Of a stretch of DNA of 58,506 nucleotides, positions 1-11,875 are shown in pieces. The DNA comes from Bondarzewia mesenterica (Eukaryota; Basidiomycota; Agaricomycetes; Russulales; Bondarzewiaceae): NCBI GenBank assembly GCA_004802705.1, contig SGPL01000168.1, forward strand, positions 1-58,506. The letters run 5' to 3'. Every line of letters starts with the position of its first letter. Within the stretch, counting starts at the first letter, position 1. Made by a program: the position numbers and the translations under genes. The notes under the pieces are model-generated. The model did no database searches, was not told the origin of the DNA, and was given only the letters and a program-made list of their open reading frames with translations.

Positions 1-1
1 G

Positions 2-151
2 ATGACGATGGTGAGAGACGGCGAGACGGGCGCGTGCGTCGAGTTTCAGCAGAACCCGTTCAAGGCGACGGGGATGTGCGTCAACTGTTTCAGGATGCAC
101 ACGACCGCGACCGCCACCTCCGCCCCCAACGCTTCTGCTTCTGCGGCGTGA
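2..151 (+). CDS. 3' end of an unidentified gene with a small Cys motif
   Basis: An open frame enters from the left edge and stops at TGA 149-151, so only the last 49 codons are visible. The tail holds a compact pattern, C-V-E-F, then N-P-F, then C-V-N-C, a CxxF...NxF...CxxC arrangement like short zinc-knuckle segments placed next to PH domains in cytoskeletal adaptor proteins. The last 15 residues are Ala/Thr/Ser rich. No upstream sequence is present to identify the protein. The ATG at 2 may be an internal codon. I do not assign a function. Confidence 0.5.
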   Translation: MTMVRDGETGACVEFQQNPFKATGMCVNCFRMHTTATATSAPNASASAA

Positions 152-1399
152 GGACCGAGAAAGGGACGGCCGAATGGTTGCTCATGTTATTTCGATGTGT
201 ACGCTAGTGAGGTTGGGTTCTTCGTTCCCCCTTCTCCCGTGTAAGTACTCCGTCGACCGACCCTCGACGACGTTATTTTTTGTTAATATTAATGAACCCC
301 CGCGTTTGTGGATCTCTCGTCGGACCTTTTCTTATTCTTATTCTGTTTCTCTTGTTCCTCGTTTCCCTTCCTCCCCCTCTCTTTCCTCTTTCCTCTTTCC
401 TTTCTGCCTTTCCGAATGCACCGCCATCATTGGACTCTGGAGGGCGTGAGGGGACTGCGAGACACTACGGTCCCCCCCCCTTCCCCCCCTTCTGCTTTTC
501 TCTTTAAGGACCGACAGAGCTCGACTCGACAACAGCGCCCGGACGCGCACGCGTTCGCTCTTAAACTCGAACCTCAAAGGCACATTCCCCCCCTCCCCTC
601 CCCTCTCCTCCCCACAGCGCCTCGAGCAGTCCTAATGACATCCCAATCCCACCAGGGTCTCTCTTCCATCCTACATCTTTTCCTCCCGCTTCCCGCTTCC
701 CATTTTCCATTTCCCGTTGTACGTTTCCCCTCTCTCATGCCGTGAGAACCATGACCATGACCCATCGCTCTACGCACGCACGCACGCACGCGCTGTCGAG
801 GATCTATGCCTAGGCGCAATTTGGACGCATCTATATGTACCGTACGTGCTCGATAGTCAATATACAGAGCTAGAGCTGTAAGAGCTACGGAGACGTCGTC
901 GCAGGTCGACAGTCGCTCGGCGTCCGTCTAATCCAACCCCCCCCCCTCTCTTTTTTTCCCTGTGCACGCGTTTCCTCGACGTGTTTGCGTTGGGAACTGT
1001 ACACGTGCATCGCTCACATACGCACATACTATCGTGGATTCCTTCCTCCCCCACGTTGGCAGTCCATTCATGCCACGCATCACACAGATCTTCAGAGACA
1101 GAATAGCCCAACGATTAACGTCGCAACGTGACATTCCACAGTCAAACGACATACAGACACAAAAATTGGACTTCTTTTCATTCCCCTTTCACAAAGTGCT
1201 ACAACAACACAACGTTCACGTCTATGCATGCCAAGCCAAAAAAGAAAGACAGACAACCTCTCTCGGCGCGGCTGTCAGTCGTATCATACAACATCAGAAA
1301 AACATCAACCCGTCCCAAAACGGCACGAATCCACATGGGGGAGCGACGGGAGGCGACGACCGTCGAGACAGGCGAGCGCAAGAGGGGCACGGCGTTAAT
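152..1399. other. Intergenic stretch, pyrimidine-rich, no gene seen
   Basis: This contains the 3' flank of the left-edge gene and the 3' flank of gpd, which converge. It is dominated by C/T-rich tracts (about 330-400, 465-500 and 580-615). The long frames here follow that composition and show no recognisable protein. Confidence 0.6.
772..791. repeat. Short (ACGC)n microsatellite
   Basis: About five tandem ACGC units read directly from the sequence, within the gene-free stretch downstream of gpd. Confidence 0.8.
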
Positions 1400-2920
<1,521 letters not shown>

Positions 2921-4389
2921 GTTGTTGTCGTTGATGGAGCTTGGTGTTGATGGGAGTGGGAGGGGGGATAGCGAAGGCGGAGGGAGCGGGAGGNCAAGGG
3001 CNTTTTATAATGGTTCTGGGGGAGAGATTATCGTGATCGGCCGAAGCCTGGCCCCGTGAAAACGTCACCGAGCGTCACCAAAAGCTGTATCCGTTGGGGC
3101 AGTGGGACACATCGCAACCAATGACTCGACCGGAATTGAAACAAAAAAAAAAAAGATAAATCCGCAGGACAACNCTGCATGTGCGCTCCTGCGTCNTCGG
3201 GAATNACTCATCCACCCAACGATGACATCCAGTCCAATCAAAACACAGAATATCCGTTTCGCACCGGAACAGTCAAACCCACCCAATCGATGAGAGGACA
3301 ACCGCCCCCGCCCGATGTGACGGCCCCTTCGGGTTCACGAACCCCTCCGCGCCAGATTCCACATGATATGTTATCCTTGTGTCACCCCCAATCAAGTCGC
3401 CCTCGTCGTCGTCTCGAATGATCTCCAGTCTATCGCAGTCGAGCGTTTTCGCGACGCCCATGCATTACAGTACCAACTCTATTTCTATTTCCATCGACTT
3501 TGCTTCGCACGACGCACATATGATTCCTAGCTCCAGCCGCACCCGGACGCGGACGCGGACATAGATCGCACCCAACCAGTAACTGCATGCAGTACACCCT
3601 AGTAGCACTCCGTGGTGCTCCTCATGATTTGGCATGACCTCCCACCATCTAGACCTCATCCACATCCATATGGTTATACATCCAGCCCGTCAGTCGCCGT
3701 GCGCGCTCACACATTCATACATATGTGTACACTCTTGTAATTTACTTGGTTCCGAGCCGGAAGGTCCGAAAACGAAACCTCGAGGCCTGCATCTCCAACA
3801 ATCATTCAATGAAACCTTCACAGCCAGGACCCCCTTCAGGCCCCACACTGGCTGCGTCCATGCATTCACTGAAGAGAATCCGCTCTGAGACATCCCAGAA
3901 TCTCCGAACCTGAGCGCTCAATCCAACACACCAGACACATCCAAGGTACTGAATGATACAACGGCGGTAATAATTAAAAAGACATCTTGATAAAAATACG
4001 ACATGCACGTTCCTACATACAGCAACCTTTCTAAAAGCTACAGTTCGAGCGAGGGTTCCATCGCGACGTGAGGAAGGAAAAGCATCCGAACGGCGACTTG
4101 CATAGCGAACTAGATCCTGTCCAGCTCGAGGCACAGTCGGTCGAGTTTCGTGGCGATCGGGAGGAGGGGAGGAGGGGCGGAATGAGAAGGGAAGAAGGGA
4201 TAGCAGAAGAAGGGAAGAAAGGATAGCAAAAAAAAACAATGCAACGTGCGTGCGAGCGAGACTCCACATCGTCATCGATCATCATCCAACCCAAACCCAA
4301 GTCCAAAACAAACCTAAAACCACAGTCCATTCATCCCGCCCACAAAAAATCATCATCCAACCGCACTCTCATTGCTCAAAACCCGCGCC
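2921..4389. other. gpd promoter and intergenic spacer
   Basis: Apart from the gpd TATA box and pyrimidine tract, I see no gene. A short GGACGC repeat lies near 3543-3560, and a few N bases occur at about 3174-3205. The left half is the gpd promoter. The right half is the 3' flank of the membrane-protein gene. Confidence 0.55.
3003..3009 (-). promoter_or_regulatory. TATA box of gpd
   Basis: TATAAAA on the minus strand, about 83 nt upstream of the gpd start codon. A pyrimidine-rich stretch lies between it and the ATG. Two unresolved bases (2994 and 3002) sit next to it. Confidence 0.6.
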
Positions 4390-5576
4390 TCAAACCGCCG
4401 TCGGACCCGACCCGACCGACGGCGTGCTCGCGCGCCTGGGCGGAGGCGCATACCGCGGCAGCGACTCCACCGGTTTCGAGATCAAAAACCCCTTCAACCC
4501 CGCCTTCTTCTCCCCCTGCCTCCCAAACCCATACCCCGCCCACCGATCCCGATCCCGATCCGCCTTCCGTCCCTTCTCCTCCGAGTCGTTCGGGCCAAAC
4601 AGCGTCGACGCTGCCGACGCCGCTGACGCCGCCCGTTGCACGTTGACACTGACATTGGAGGGAAGAACACCCTTGGCTTGCTCTCGCCACGACGTGACGG
4701 ACCGTTTCGCCTTGGCGTGCTGTCGGAAGACGAGCCCGAGGAGGACGTTGAGGCATCCGAGCGCGAACAGGAAGAACGCCGAGACGAGCGCGAAATCGTC
4801 CACGTGGTGCGACAACACCGCCGCGCCGATCCTGTCCACCACAACAAAAACAACAACAACGCACGCACGATCGGTCAGCGTCAGTGAACGAAAAAAAAAC
4901 CACGAATGGAGAGAGGGGGGAGACGCACAGGCATTGGATGACGCCGAGCGCGCCGAGGCCGAAATCAGACCCGAGGACGGGGAAGTAACGGTCAAAGAAG
5001 CGCGCGGGCCAGCCGATCTCGGAGAGGACGAGGACGATGGTCTGGAATATGATCAGCAGCCTGTTGAGCACCGCCCAAAACGCGCCCGCAGGTTGAATCG
5101 GCACCGTGCTGTCGCTGCATCCGCCCACCACCACCACCGCCACCAACAATAACAACAAGACAAAAAGGAGCACGAGCGTGAGTGCCAAACCACGCGGAAC
5201 GGAGAATAGAAGGCGCGCACGCGATGTAATCGCAATCCAACAAATCCGTCCCGTTCCCGCTCGACGATCCCGACCCCGACCCCTTGCCCGCGGCGATGAA
5301 CCGGTTGACGGCTTCGACGTCGTGCACCATCGTCACGATGCTGCTCGCGAACACGAGGACGCACGCGACGATCGACAGCGCTCGGACGACGTTGAGGGAG
5401 ATGAACACGTCTGCGCATGTCAACAATCCCCCCAAAACATAAAATAAAATAAAATAAAACATAAAAAAAAGAATCAGCAAGCAGGATATTAAGGTCGCAC
5501 GGACGGCCGCACGCGACGGAACCAAAACCGAAACCGAAAACCAAAAAGAGGACGTACATCCGCGCGGAGGCAACAT
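4390..5576 (-). CDS. Four-helix integral membrane protein of unknown function
   Basis: Four exons, 5558-5576, 5221-5410, 4929-5114 and 4390-4831, give 837 nt and 278 residues with all frames in register. Exon 1 codes only for MLPPRG plus one base. Hydrophobic segments follow: VVRALSIVACVLVFASSIV, a second around FWAVLNRLLIIFQTIVLVL, a third around FGLGALGVIQCLIGAAVL and a fourth around FALVSAFFLFALGCLNVLLG. A hydrophilic, Ser/Arg-rich cytoplasmic tail of about 125 residues comes last. The layout resembles a fungal family of small tetraspan proteins of unknown role that I recall from basidiomycetes, but I do not assign an accession. Intron 1 (5411-5557) contains an AAAATA-type repeat. Confidence 0.85.
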
Positions 5577-6461
5577 CTCGGTTGAACTCGACGATAGGTG
5601 TGGCACGCGATATATCCAGTAGAAAAAGAAACAACAAAAAGAAACACAACGGTCGACGACGCGCAGTGATCAAGAAGGAGGCTCGGTGTACCGGCACCAG
5701 CAATCGTCGTCCAAAGTCTTCCTGAAACGCCGAGATTATTAAAGAAGTCGTATACAAGCTCACAGAGCCTGTGGAGGTAGAGTCGATCAAGCAAGTCAAC
5801 ACGAGCTCCAGAGAAGGAAAGAGAAGAAAAGGAAAGCGAGAGCCCGCGCGGAAGAGGCGAAGCGGAGAAGGTGTTTAGCGTTTCGTTCTTAAATAAAGTA
5901 AGGAGTACGGAAAGTGAAGTGAGCTGAAGAGATATAGAGAGAGTCAAGGCCACCCCGGCCACACCTTAAATAAGTACCCACCTGTCTTCTCGCCTAGGCA
6001 ACAAAAAAACAAACATGAGTATAGGGATTGCCATTAGTTGCCATTGTCCCGCGCGTGGCAAGAGAAAGCGGGCAGCGAAGGCCTCATTGTTGTCGAACAA
6101 AAGCAGGAACAATAGTATCGGCGCGGCGGCAGCGCTGCAGTTTGGCTTTGTGGATGACAAATAAACAAGCAGCCTACTTGAAGCGCTTGTTCTCCGGACG
6201 AACTACGGGAAAGCGATGCAACAGCCGCCAGCGCGCATGTTGGTTTCTAGTCAACAGCTGCAGGTGAGTGAACCAGATGGGGATTGCGAAACAAAGTCGA
6301 CTGCATTACAGACTTTGTACCGTACCGTACTGCGCATGCAAGAACACCGAGACTAACTGATACTTATGATACAGGTCACCTTAAAGTACAACAACTCTCA
6401 CATAATGAAGATCCGAACCTTTGGACACCGTTGGGAAAACAAAGTCCCCTGCCACAACACT
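5577..6461. other. Intergenic spacer
   Basis: Upstream region of the membrane-protein gene and 3' flank of the Ish1-repeat gene. Purine-rich (AG) tracts occur at about 5800-5950. I found no gene or repeat that I can support. Confidence 0.5.
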
Positions 6462-8183
6462 TCAAAGCTCCGAAATTACCTTCCTCGCCTTGCCCGTCGC
6501 CTCGGCGCTCGCCGACTCTGCACTCCCCTTGGCCAGATGAACCTTCTCAGCCACCCACTCCTTGTTCTCCGCCGCGCTTTCCATCGCACGCTCGCCCAAA
6601 CCTGTCAAAATATCGAGGACGGCGTGCAATTTTTCTTCCGCGATTTCAATGCCCGAGTTTAGCAGATCGCAGATGCGCTGGAAGACGGCTTCGGAGCGGG
6701 TGCTTGCTTGGGTGTATCGGATGCGTGCTTCCTCTACACGTCATGAGTTTGTTGGTAAGTCCCGAGAAAAACGGTGAAGTTAGGATACGCACGCAGAAGA
6801 CCGGGACGGGATGTGGGGAGAGCCTCTTCAGATAGACCGTGCTCGCGCAAGAAAGCACGGAGACGGGCGTCAGGCCAGGCCAGGTAAGCCGCCGTACGCG
6901 CCGAAGCGTCATTATACCTGTCCGGCAGTGAGTTCGCGTTTGACTACCATTGTCGTCCCACTTACTTGCTGTTGATCAGAGTGACAAGCTCCTTGCGGGT
7001 CATTTTGTCTGCCTTTTCGCGAGATTTGACGTGGTTGTTCTCGACGAGCCATTCGCGAATGTCAGAGTCGCGCCAAGCGCCCCAGACGGTGTCTTCTGCA
7101 TGGGCATAGTTGTCCCTGCATCGACGCATGAGCCAACGTTACTGACATGTATAGTGGACTGACACTCACGCTACGAGTTTCTCCAGCTTGTCGCGGTTGA
7201 TCTGCGCTTCGCTTTTGACAATTCCATGATCGACGAGCCATTGCTTCAACTGAAAGTCGGTCCATGTGTTCCAAACCTTCTGCGTGATGTTGTAATAATA
7301 CTGTCGCATGCGCTCGATTAAGGTGTCTCGCGGAGGCACAGTTGATGTATACGGGTAGATTTGGTGTTCAACCAGCCAATCATGCTGCAGCATCGACAAG
7401 GTCAGTGGCCGCGACGATGTCGAATTAATCAAACGCACAATGTAGGAGTCGGACCATGCCTCGTACACGGGATCCGCGACCTTGACATAGTATCCATGCA
7501 CCATCTGGAGCATCTCTGGTCTGGACGCCTGCTGCCGAGTCTTCAAAAGACCCCTCTCTTCGAGGAACGATCTCAGCTGGTTCTCGTCCCATGTTGAATA
7601 GACATAATCCTTCGACTCGTCTAACTTACGACCGACCTCGGCAGTCGCCTGCGCGATGACAGAGCTAATGGACTGCGAAGCATGATAACTTGGCCAGCCG
7701 AAAATGCCCGTGGATGCCTGATAGGAGAGTGAGGACGCTGTTCTCTGATACTCGCGATACTTTTGCTTCGCGAGCTGCACGAGTTCCTCGCGGGGCCCCG
7801 AAGGCGCTACGACGCCGTGATCTAGCAAAAACTGCCGAAGAGTCGACTCGTCCCAGGTATCAAAAGCCGAGTCTTTGAGATTTTGGAACGACTGCTGTGC
7901 GGCATAGTACTGGTCGGCCCTGTACTGCTGAGCAGCGGCCCAGTTGGATTTGACGGCGTCCAGTAACTGTTGTTGGGTGGATGCGCCCGAAGGGACGGGA
8001 ATGTTGTGCTCTTTGAGCCATGTGGTCAGTTGCGCCGTATCCCACGTTTGGTATGCTGCGACCGACCGATGTGAGTGAGATAGCAATATATTAAGTGGAG
8101 TTGACCGCCGCACCTGGTGTGTCAGAACCAAACCAAGATGCTTGAGCGCCGAGAACAAAGAGGAGGAGAAGAGAAAGATTCAT
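6462..8183 (-). CDS. Secreted or ER-routed Ish1-repeat stress protein
   Basis: Five exons, 8114-8183, 7170-8055, 6966-7115, 6793-6917 and 6462-6733, give 1503 nt and 500 residues. It begins with a clear signal peptide (MNLSLLLLFVLGAQA). The body is a series of Ish1-type repeats, each with a W-D/T start and a tail of the form LxxWLxxHG: for example near residues 25-65 (WLKEHNIPVP), 85-130 (FLLDHGVVAPSG), 185-225 (FLEERGLLK), 290-330 (WLVDHGIVK) and 340-385 (WLVENNHVK). The C-terminal part is Ala/Glu-rich and probably helical. Ish1 in fission yeast is a stress-induced nuclear-envelope protein, and Msc1 of budding yeast carries the same repeats. The start was chosen because only this ATG supplies a signal peptide in frame with exon 2. 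Confidence 0.88.
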
Positions 8184-8377
8184 GTCGTGAACGTCGTTGG
8201 GGATGATAGAGAGAACGAGGGGCGCCGGTGGACTCGAACAATTATTATACCGGCGGCTGTCTCTGGTTCCACCATGACGTCGTGTACGCCCCTCATCGTC
8301 AGGCGTGTCATCCCCGTCATGTGATAAACACCTCCATCCACGTGCCATAGTGCAGTACGTGGTTGAGAAAAAGAAGA

Positions 8378-8480
8378 GCCCACCGCGAGGGTCGAACTCG
8401 CAGCCTTCAGATCACGTTGCTCCCTCAGATAATGGACATTCGTAAAAGTCTGACGCTCTGGCCGATTGAGCTAGGCGGGC
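8378..8480 (-). tRNA. tRNA-Lys(UUU) with a 30-nt intron
   Basis: On the minus strand the ends pair as a seven-base acceptor stem (GCCCGCC with GGTGGGC, one G-U). The D arm is GCTC/GAGC. The anticodon stem is TCAGA/TCTGA with loop C-T-TTT-A-A, and the T arm is GCGAG-TTCGACC-CTCGC. The mature tRNA needs removal of 8413-8442, which lies after position 37, the standard place for nuclear tRNA introns. A- and B-box-like sequences are present, and a T run follows as a Pol III stop. One oddity is that the base after the acceptor stem is T, whereas lysine tRNAs usually have G or A there. The intron contains a second TCTGA that could also pair with the anticodon stem. Confidence 0.8.
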
Positions 8481-8647
8481 TTATCGAAGTGCCTAATTTT
8501 ATTTATAACGTCATCATAAAATCCAATGTCCGTAAACGCGGTCCCGTGATCTCGTTTTTGATCAGATGCGCGCTTCGACGCGTTAGTTTCTTGCTGATCG
8601 TTACATAGTTCTAGCTTGCTCAACTGCTCAGCCTTTCGCTCAATGTC

Positions 8648-9840
8648 ATGCCCGGACCTAGCAATTATCGGAAAAAGAGGAGAACTCAAGCAAAAAAGGA
8701 CAAACGCTCCAAGGCTCGTGCATCTTTAAATGCGCCTGGTTCTTTTGTGGAAGAAGACTCTGCACGCCTCGCCCGACTGGATGAACGGCATGATTCCGAA
8801 TTACACGTCGTGTCGCGCAGGGAATTGGACAATGAGCTGCATTATATTGCCTTGCCAATATCCGAGGCTAGCTCTGACGCGAACGATCAGGCCGTGTCGA
8901 CATCCAGCTCTGACACCGAACAATCACGGCACCGCTCAACATCACCGGCTACTCCCTCTCCCACTAACCTGCACACACCACCAAACGGTTCTACCAATAC
9001 ACTACCAGCCACATTAGAGAAAATAATACTGTGTCACAAACCTGACGAAGACACATATGATCCAACATACGAACTCCTCCAACACCCCATGATCCACGAT
9101 CCGGGCAATGGCCCCCGGGTGCGTCAACCGCGCGCATTCATTGCGTCGTCATTTGCTCAGCCTCCATATACCGAGGACCCCTTGTGCGCGGAATTCGCGA
9201 AACCCGAGGTGCTGCAAATGCTATGCACTGTGTTACCTGAAGAGACTGCACTCGTACGTTCCTACATGTTGGCCTGATGAATATATCATTAAGACACGGC
9301 ATAGTTCCTGTGGTACAACAAGAGCCGTAAAACAGGACGCATCTGTCCTGCGTGCAGACGATTGTACAACCTCGGTGACGCTCTCCCCGATCCGCTACAC
9401 GACCCATACGAAGAAGCAGAGAAGAAAGAGCCTTCACCGCGTCTCCTTTGCGAACAGCAACTCAGCGGTCTCTGTAAGCCCCACCCATCTCACCTTGACA
9501 TTGATTCTCGCAACTCATCTCGCACGCAGGCTCACCACTCTGCTTCATCCTGGCTTCCTTCAACTACCCCGGAGCGATCCGCTCGACGTGGGGATGCATG
9601 GCCGAGGACATCGACGACGCGTCATGGGCGCTGCTCAACACTGCCGGCGGAGGCCAGCTTGACTTCGGTCTCGGTATGCTACTCAAGATGACACGGCTGC
9701 ATGATCTAGGTCTCGCGCAGTTGTGCTTGCCCGATCTTCAGATCGACGAAGAGATTTATGAGCGGTCATTTGAGGAGTCGGTGGGCACTGGCGTTGATGC
9801 ATGGCCGCAGGTAGGAGAGGTAGGAGCGGTGAGTTCATGA
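8648..9840 (+). CDS. Basidiomycete protein of unknown function with a CxxC knuckle
   Basis: Three exons, 8648-9253, 9305-9473 and 9530-9840, total 1086 nt and 361 residues. The N terminus is strongly basic (PGPSNYRKKRRTQAKKDKRS), which suggests nuclear or nucleolar targeting. The middle is Ser/Thr/Pro-rich and disordered. A conserved-looking core follows, with WYNKSRKTGRICPACRRLY, in which a CxxC sits in a basic context, then C-S-P-L-C-F-I. I recall similar cores in agaricomycete hypothetical proteins but know no function. The C-terminal stretch after the codon for Trp at 9802-9804 could be altered by a further small intron, since a GTGAGT follows at about 9829. Confidence 0.75.
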
Positions 9841-10278
9841 CATCTACGTATTTATAGGTGCGTATCTTGTTTTCTGTGCTTTCTTGCGGGGCGCGCTGAA
9901 CATTTGTGGACGCAATTGGTTCGTACATTCCATACCCATGGCTTGAATTTTGCAAGGCATCTTGAAGAAATTTATTTTCTGAAGCTCGCCTAGCATCAGA
10001 TCTTTGCAAGTGTCCCATCGGATCTGGAGTCTGCGAGTCCTAAATATCAAGTGATCACCAGTGGGAAAGCGTCTCAGAACTCGACGATGCTTGTCCAGAA
10101 ACAGAGGACTAGATGGCAGCTAGATGGATCGATGATTCGTCAATGGACTTGCGAAGCAGTTTGGTGTCATAAAAACGACTTCAAGTAGACGACGGATTAC
10201 ACTGTGAGATAGAAATGTTCAATAATGGAGTAAAAGAGTTATACAGGTACGTGCTGGGCAGCACCATATTGTGGTGCC
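9841..10278. other. Spacer before the ankyrin relic
   Basis: No gene, repeat or RNA that I can support. It separates the conserved gene on the left from the degenerate ankyrin array on the right. Confidence 0.5.
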
Positions 10279-11119
10279 TTGGCCATCGTACCGCTGCTAC
10301 TGGAGAAGCGCGCATATATCAATGCGCAGGGGGGCGAGTATCGCAGCATGCTGCCGGCAGCGTCATCTCGCGATCACAGGGCTATCGTGCGGCTGCTGAA
10401 AAAGGGTGCAGACGTCAACTTGCGGGCGGGTGAATATGACACTTTGCTGCAAGCAGCGTCATCGTGGTCTGATGAGGGTCTTGTGCAGTTGCTGCTGGAG
10501 AAGGGCGCAGACGTTAATGCGCAGGGGGGAAGAAATGGCACCGCACTGCAGGGGCGTCCTACAGCAGTTGCGAGGCCATCGTACGGCTGCTGCTGGAAAG
10601 GGCGCAGACGTTAACGTGCAGGGAGGCCAATACGGCACTGAACTGCAGGCGGCATCCTGCTGCAGTTGCGAGGCCATCGTACGGCTGCTGCTGGAACATG
10701 GCGCTTACGTCGATGTGCTAGGTGGCGTGTTTGGCAGCGCGCCGCAGGTGGCATTGTATCGCGGTGACACGGTTATTGTGCTGCTGTTAATTGACAAGGG
10801 AACAGATGTCAACGTGTAAGGGGGCCACTTTGGCACCGTGTTTCAGGCGGCATCGATTCACGGTGATAAGGCCGTCGTGCGGCTTCTGCTGGAGAACGGC
10901 GCGGACGTCAACGCCCAGGGGGGGGAATGTGGCAGCGCACTTCAGGCAGCGTCCACGTATCATGGTGCCAAGACTGCCATGATGCTGCTGCCGCTGGAAA
11001 GGGCGCAGACGTTAACGTGCAGGGAGGCCAATACTGTTACCGCACTGCAGACGGCGTCTTATTGCGGTGACGAGGTCATCGTGCGGCTCCTGTTGGAGAA
11101 CAGCACGGAGGGCACATGA
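10279..11119 (+). pseudogene. Broken ankyrin-repeat gene
   Basis: Tandem 33-residue units of the form GADVNAQGG..G.ALQAAS....AIVRLLLE are easy to read, the style of ankyrin tails on fungal STAND/NACHT proteins. The frame is interrupted by a 1-nt loss near 10551 (CAGGGGCGTCC where the repeat expects one more base), by another in GGAAAGGGC at about 10597, by an in-frame TAA at 10817-10819 (CAA expected), and by a third loss near 10998 compensated at about 11035. No start domain or NACHT module is visible upstream, so this is the C-terminal remnant of a larger gene. Two 42-nt blocks, 10592-10633 and 10993-11034, are identical and carry the same frame-shifting deletion. Confidence 0.85.
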
Positions 11120-11648
11120 TGTACAGCGGGGCGATCAAATATCTACTGTCTTACTGCCGACTCAAGTTCAATAATGCAGTACTAGAGATCATGTGTTTTG
11201 TTGATTTGGAAGGGGACGGGCAGTGGCGCTGGCGCAGATGATGACCTGTTCCTTCTTGGACGCTTGGACCTCACGATTGTCAACCAATAAGATCAAACGT
11301 CTTGCTGAATCACGCAGCGGCTAAACTCCAATCATGCTACCAGTTTACCATTGCTCCAGAGGGGCCCAACCCAACAATAATACAACAACGAAAGTCGAAG
11401 ACGAAATGCAATAAAATCCGTGCAAGAATAAATGATTGTCCTGCACGGCCAAAAACCCTCTGCCCAGGGACTCCCTCTAATCGTGGCAATGCGGTAGCGG
11501 TCGTAAAATTCTCATGGATTCTGTTTGTGCAGCGTCGATACCGTCAGCGGGCGAATCGCGCTCAGAGCAAGGAATAGACATACGTTATGTGATAGGATTA
11601 TCGAATTGTATGATGGTGTATGGGTGTGTCGCTGGTTGTGTGTGTGGC
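11120..11648. other. Spacer, no gene seen
   Basis: The region between the ankyrin relic and the CaaX peptide gene shows no recognisable coding or RNA signal. Confidence 0.5.
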
Positions 11649-11768
11649 TTAGGCGACGACGCAGTAAGAACTGCCGGAATTCCCGCTGTCGGATTCGACG
11701 GGAGTAGAGCTGACAGGCTCAGACTCGACGGGAGAGTTGGTGAAGAAGGTGGTGAAGAAAGAATCCAT
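11649..11768 (-). CDS. CaaX peptide, probable lipopeptide mating-pheromone precursor
   Basis: This intronless frame of 39 residues opens with M-D-S-F and ends with Y-C-V-V-A and a stop. C-V-V-A is a canonical farnesylation box, and an MD-S/T-F start, a short acidic Ser/Thr/Pro-rich pro-region and a CaaX end together are the hallmarks of agaricomycete pheromone precursors, which are farnesylated, methylated and trimmed to about 9-15 residues before binding a Ste3-type receptor. The pro-region carries a repeated PVES (residues 13-16 and 23-26), and the acidic E25/D27 positions are plausible cleavage sites. A TATAAAAG box lies about 100 nt upstream. It is shorter than many precursors (50-60 residues). 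No pheromone-receptor gene is seen in this window, so it may be an orphan or non-mating copy. Confidence 0.72.
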   Translation of the reverse strand: MDSFFTTFFTNSPVESEPVSSTPVESDSGNSGSSYCVVA

Positions 11769-11867
11769 TGCAATGAGGATGTGAAAGCGGGTAAGAAGAG
11801 GCGGGGTGACGCTGAAGAGTGAGGGCGAAGCAAAGGATGAGGAACTTCTGAGGCTTCGCAGGGGTCC

Positions 11868-11875
11868 CTTTTATA
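11868..11875 (-). promoter_or_regulatory. TATA box of the CaaX peptide gene
   Basis: TATAAAAG on the minus strand, ending 100 nt upstream of the ATG at 11768. A strong TATA box at normal distance supports transcription of the small gene. Confidence 0.6.

Noticed and set aside
308..745. 145-codon plus-strand frame left of gpd.
   Set aside because: Its composition (Ser, Phe, Pro, Leu) simply reflects the C/T-rich tract. There is no domain, and overlapping frames are equally long.
8413..8480. Reading the tRNA as a type II (Leu or Ser) tRNA with a long variable arm.
   Set aside because: The would-be variable arm does not form a stem, whereas removal of a 30-nt intron gives a standard 73-nt tRNA-Lys fold.
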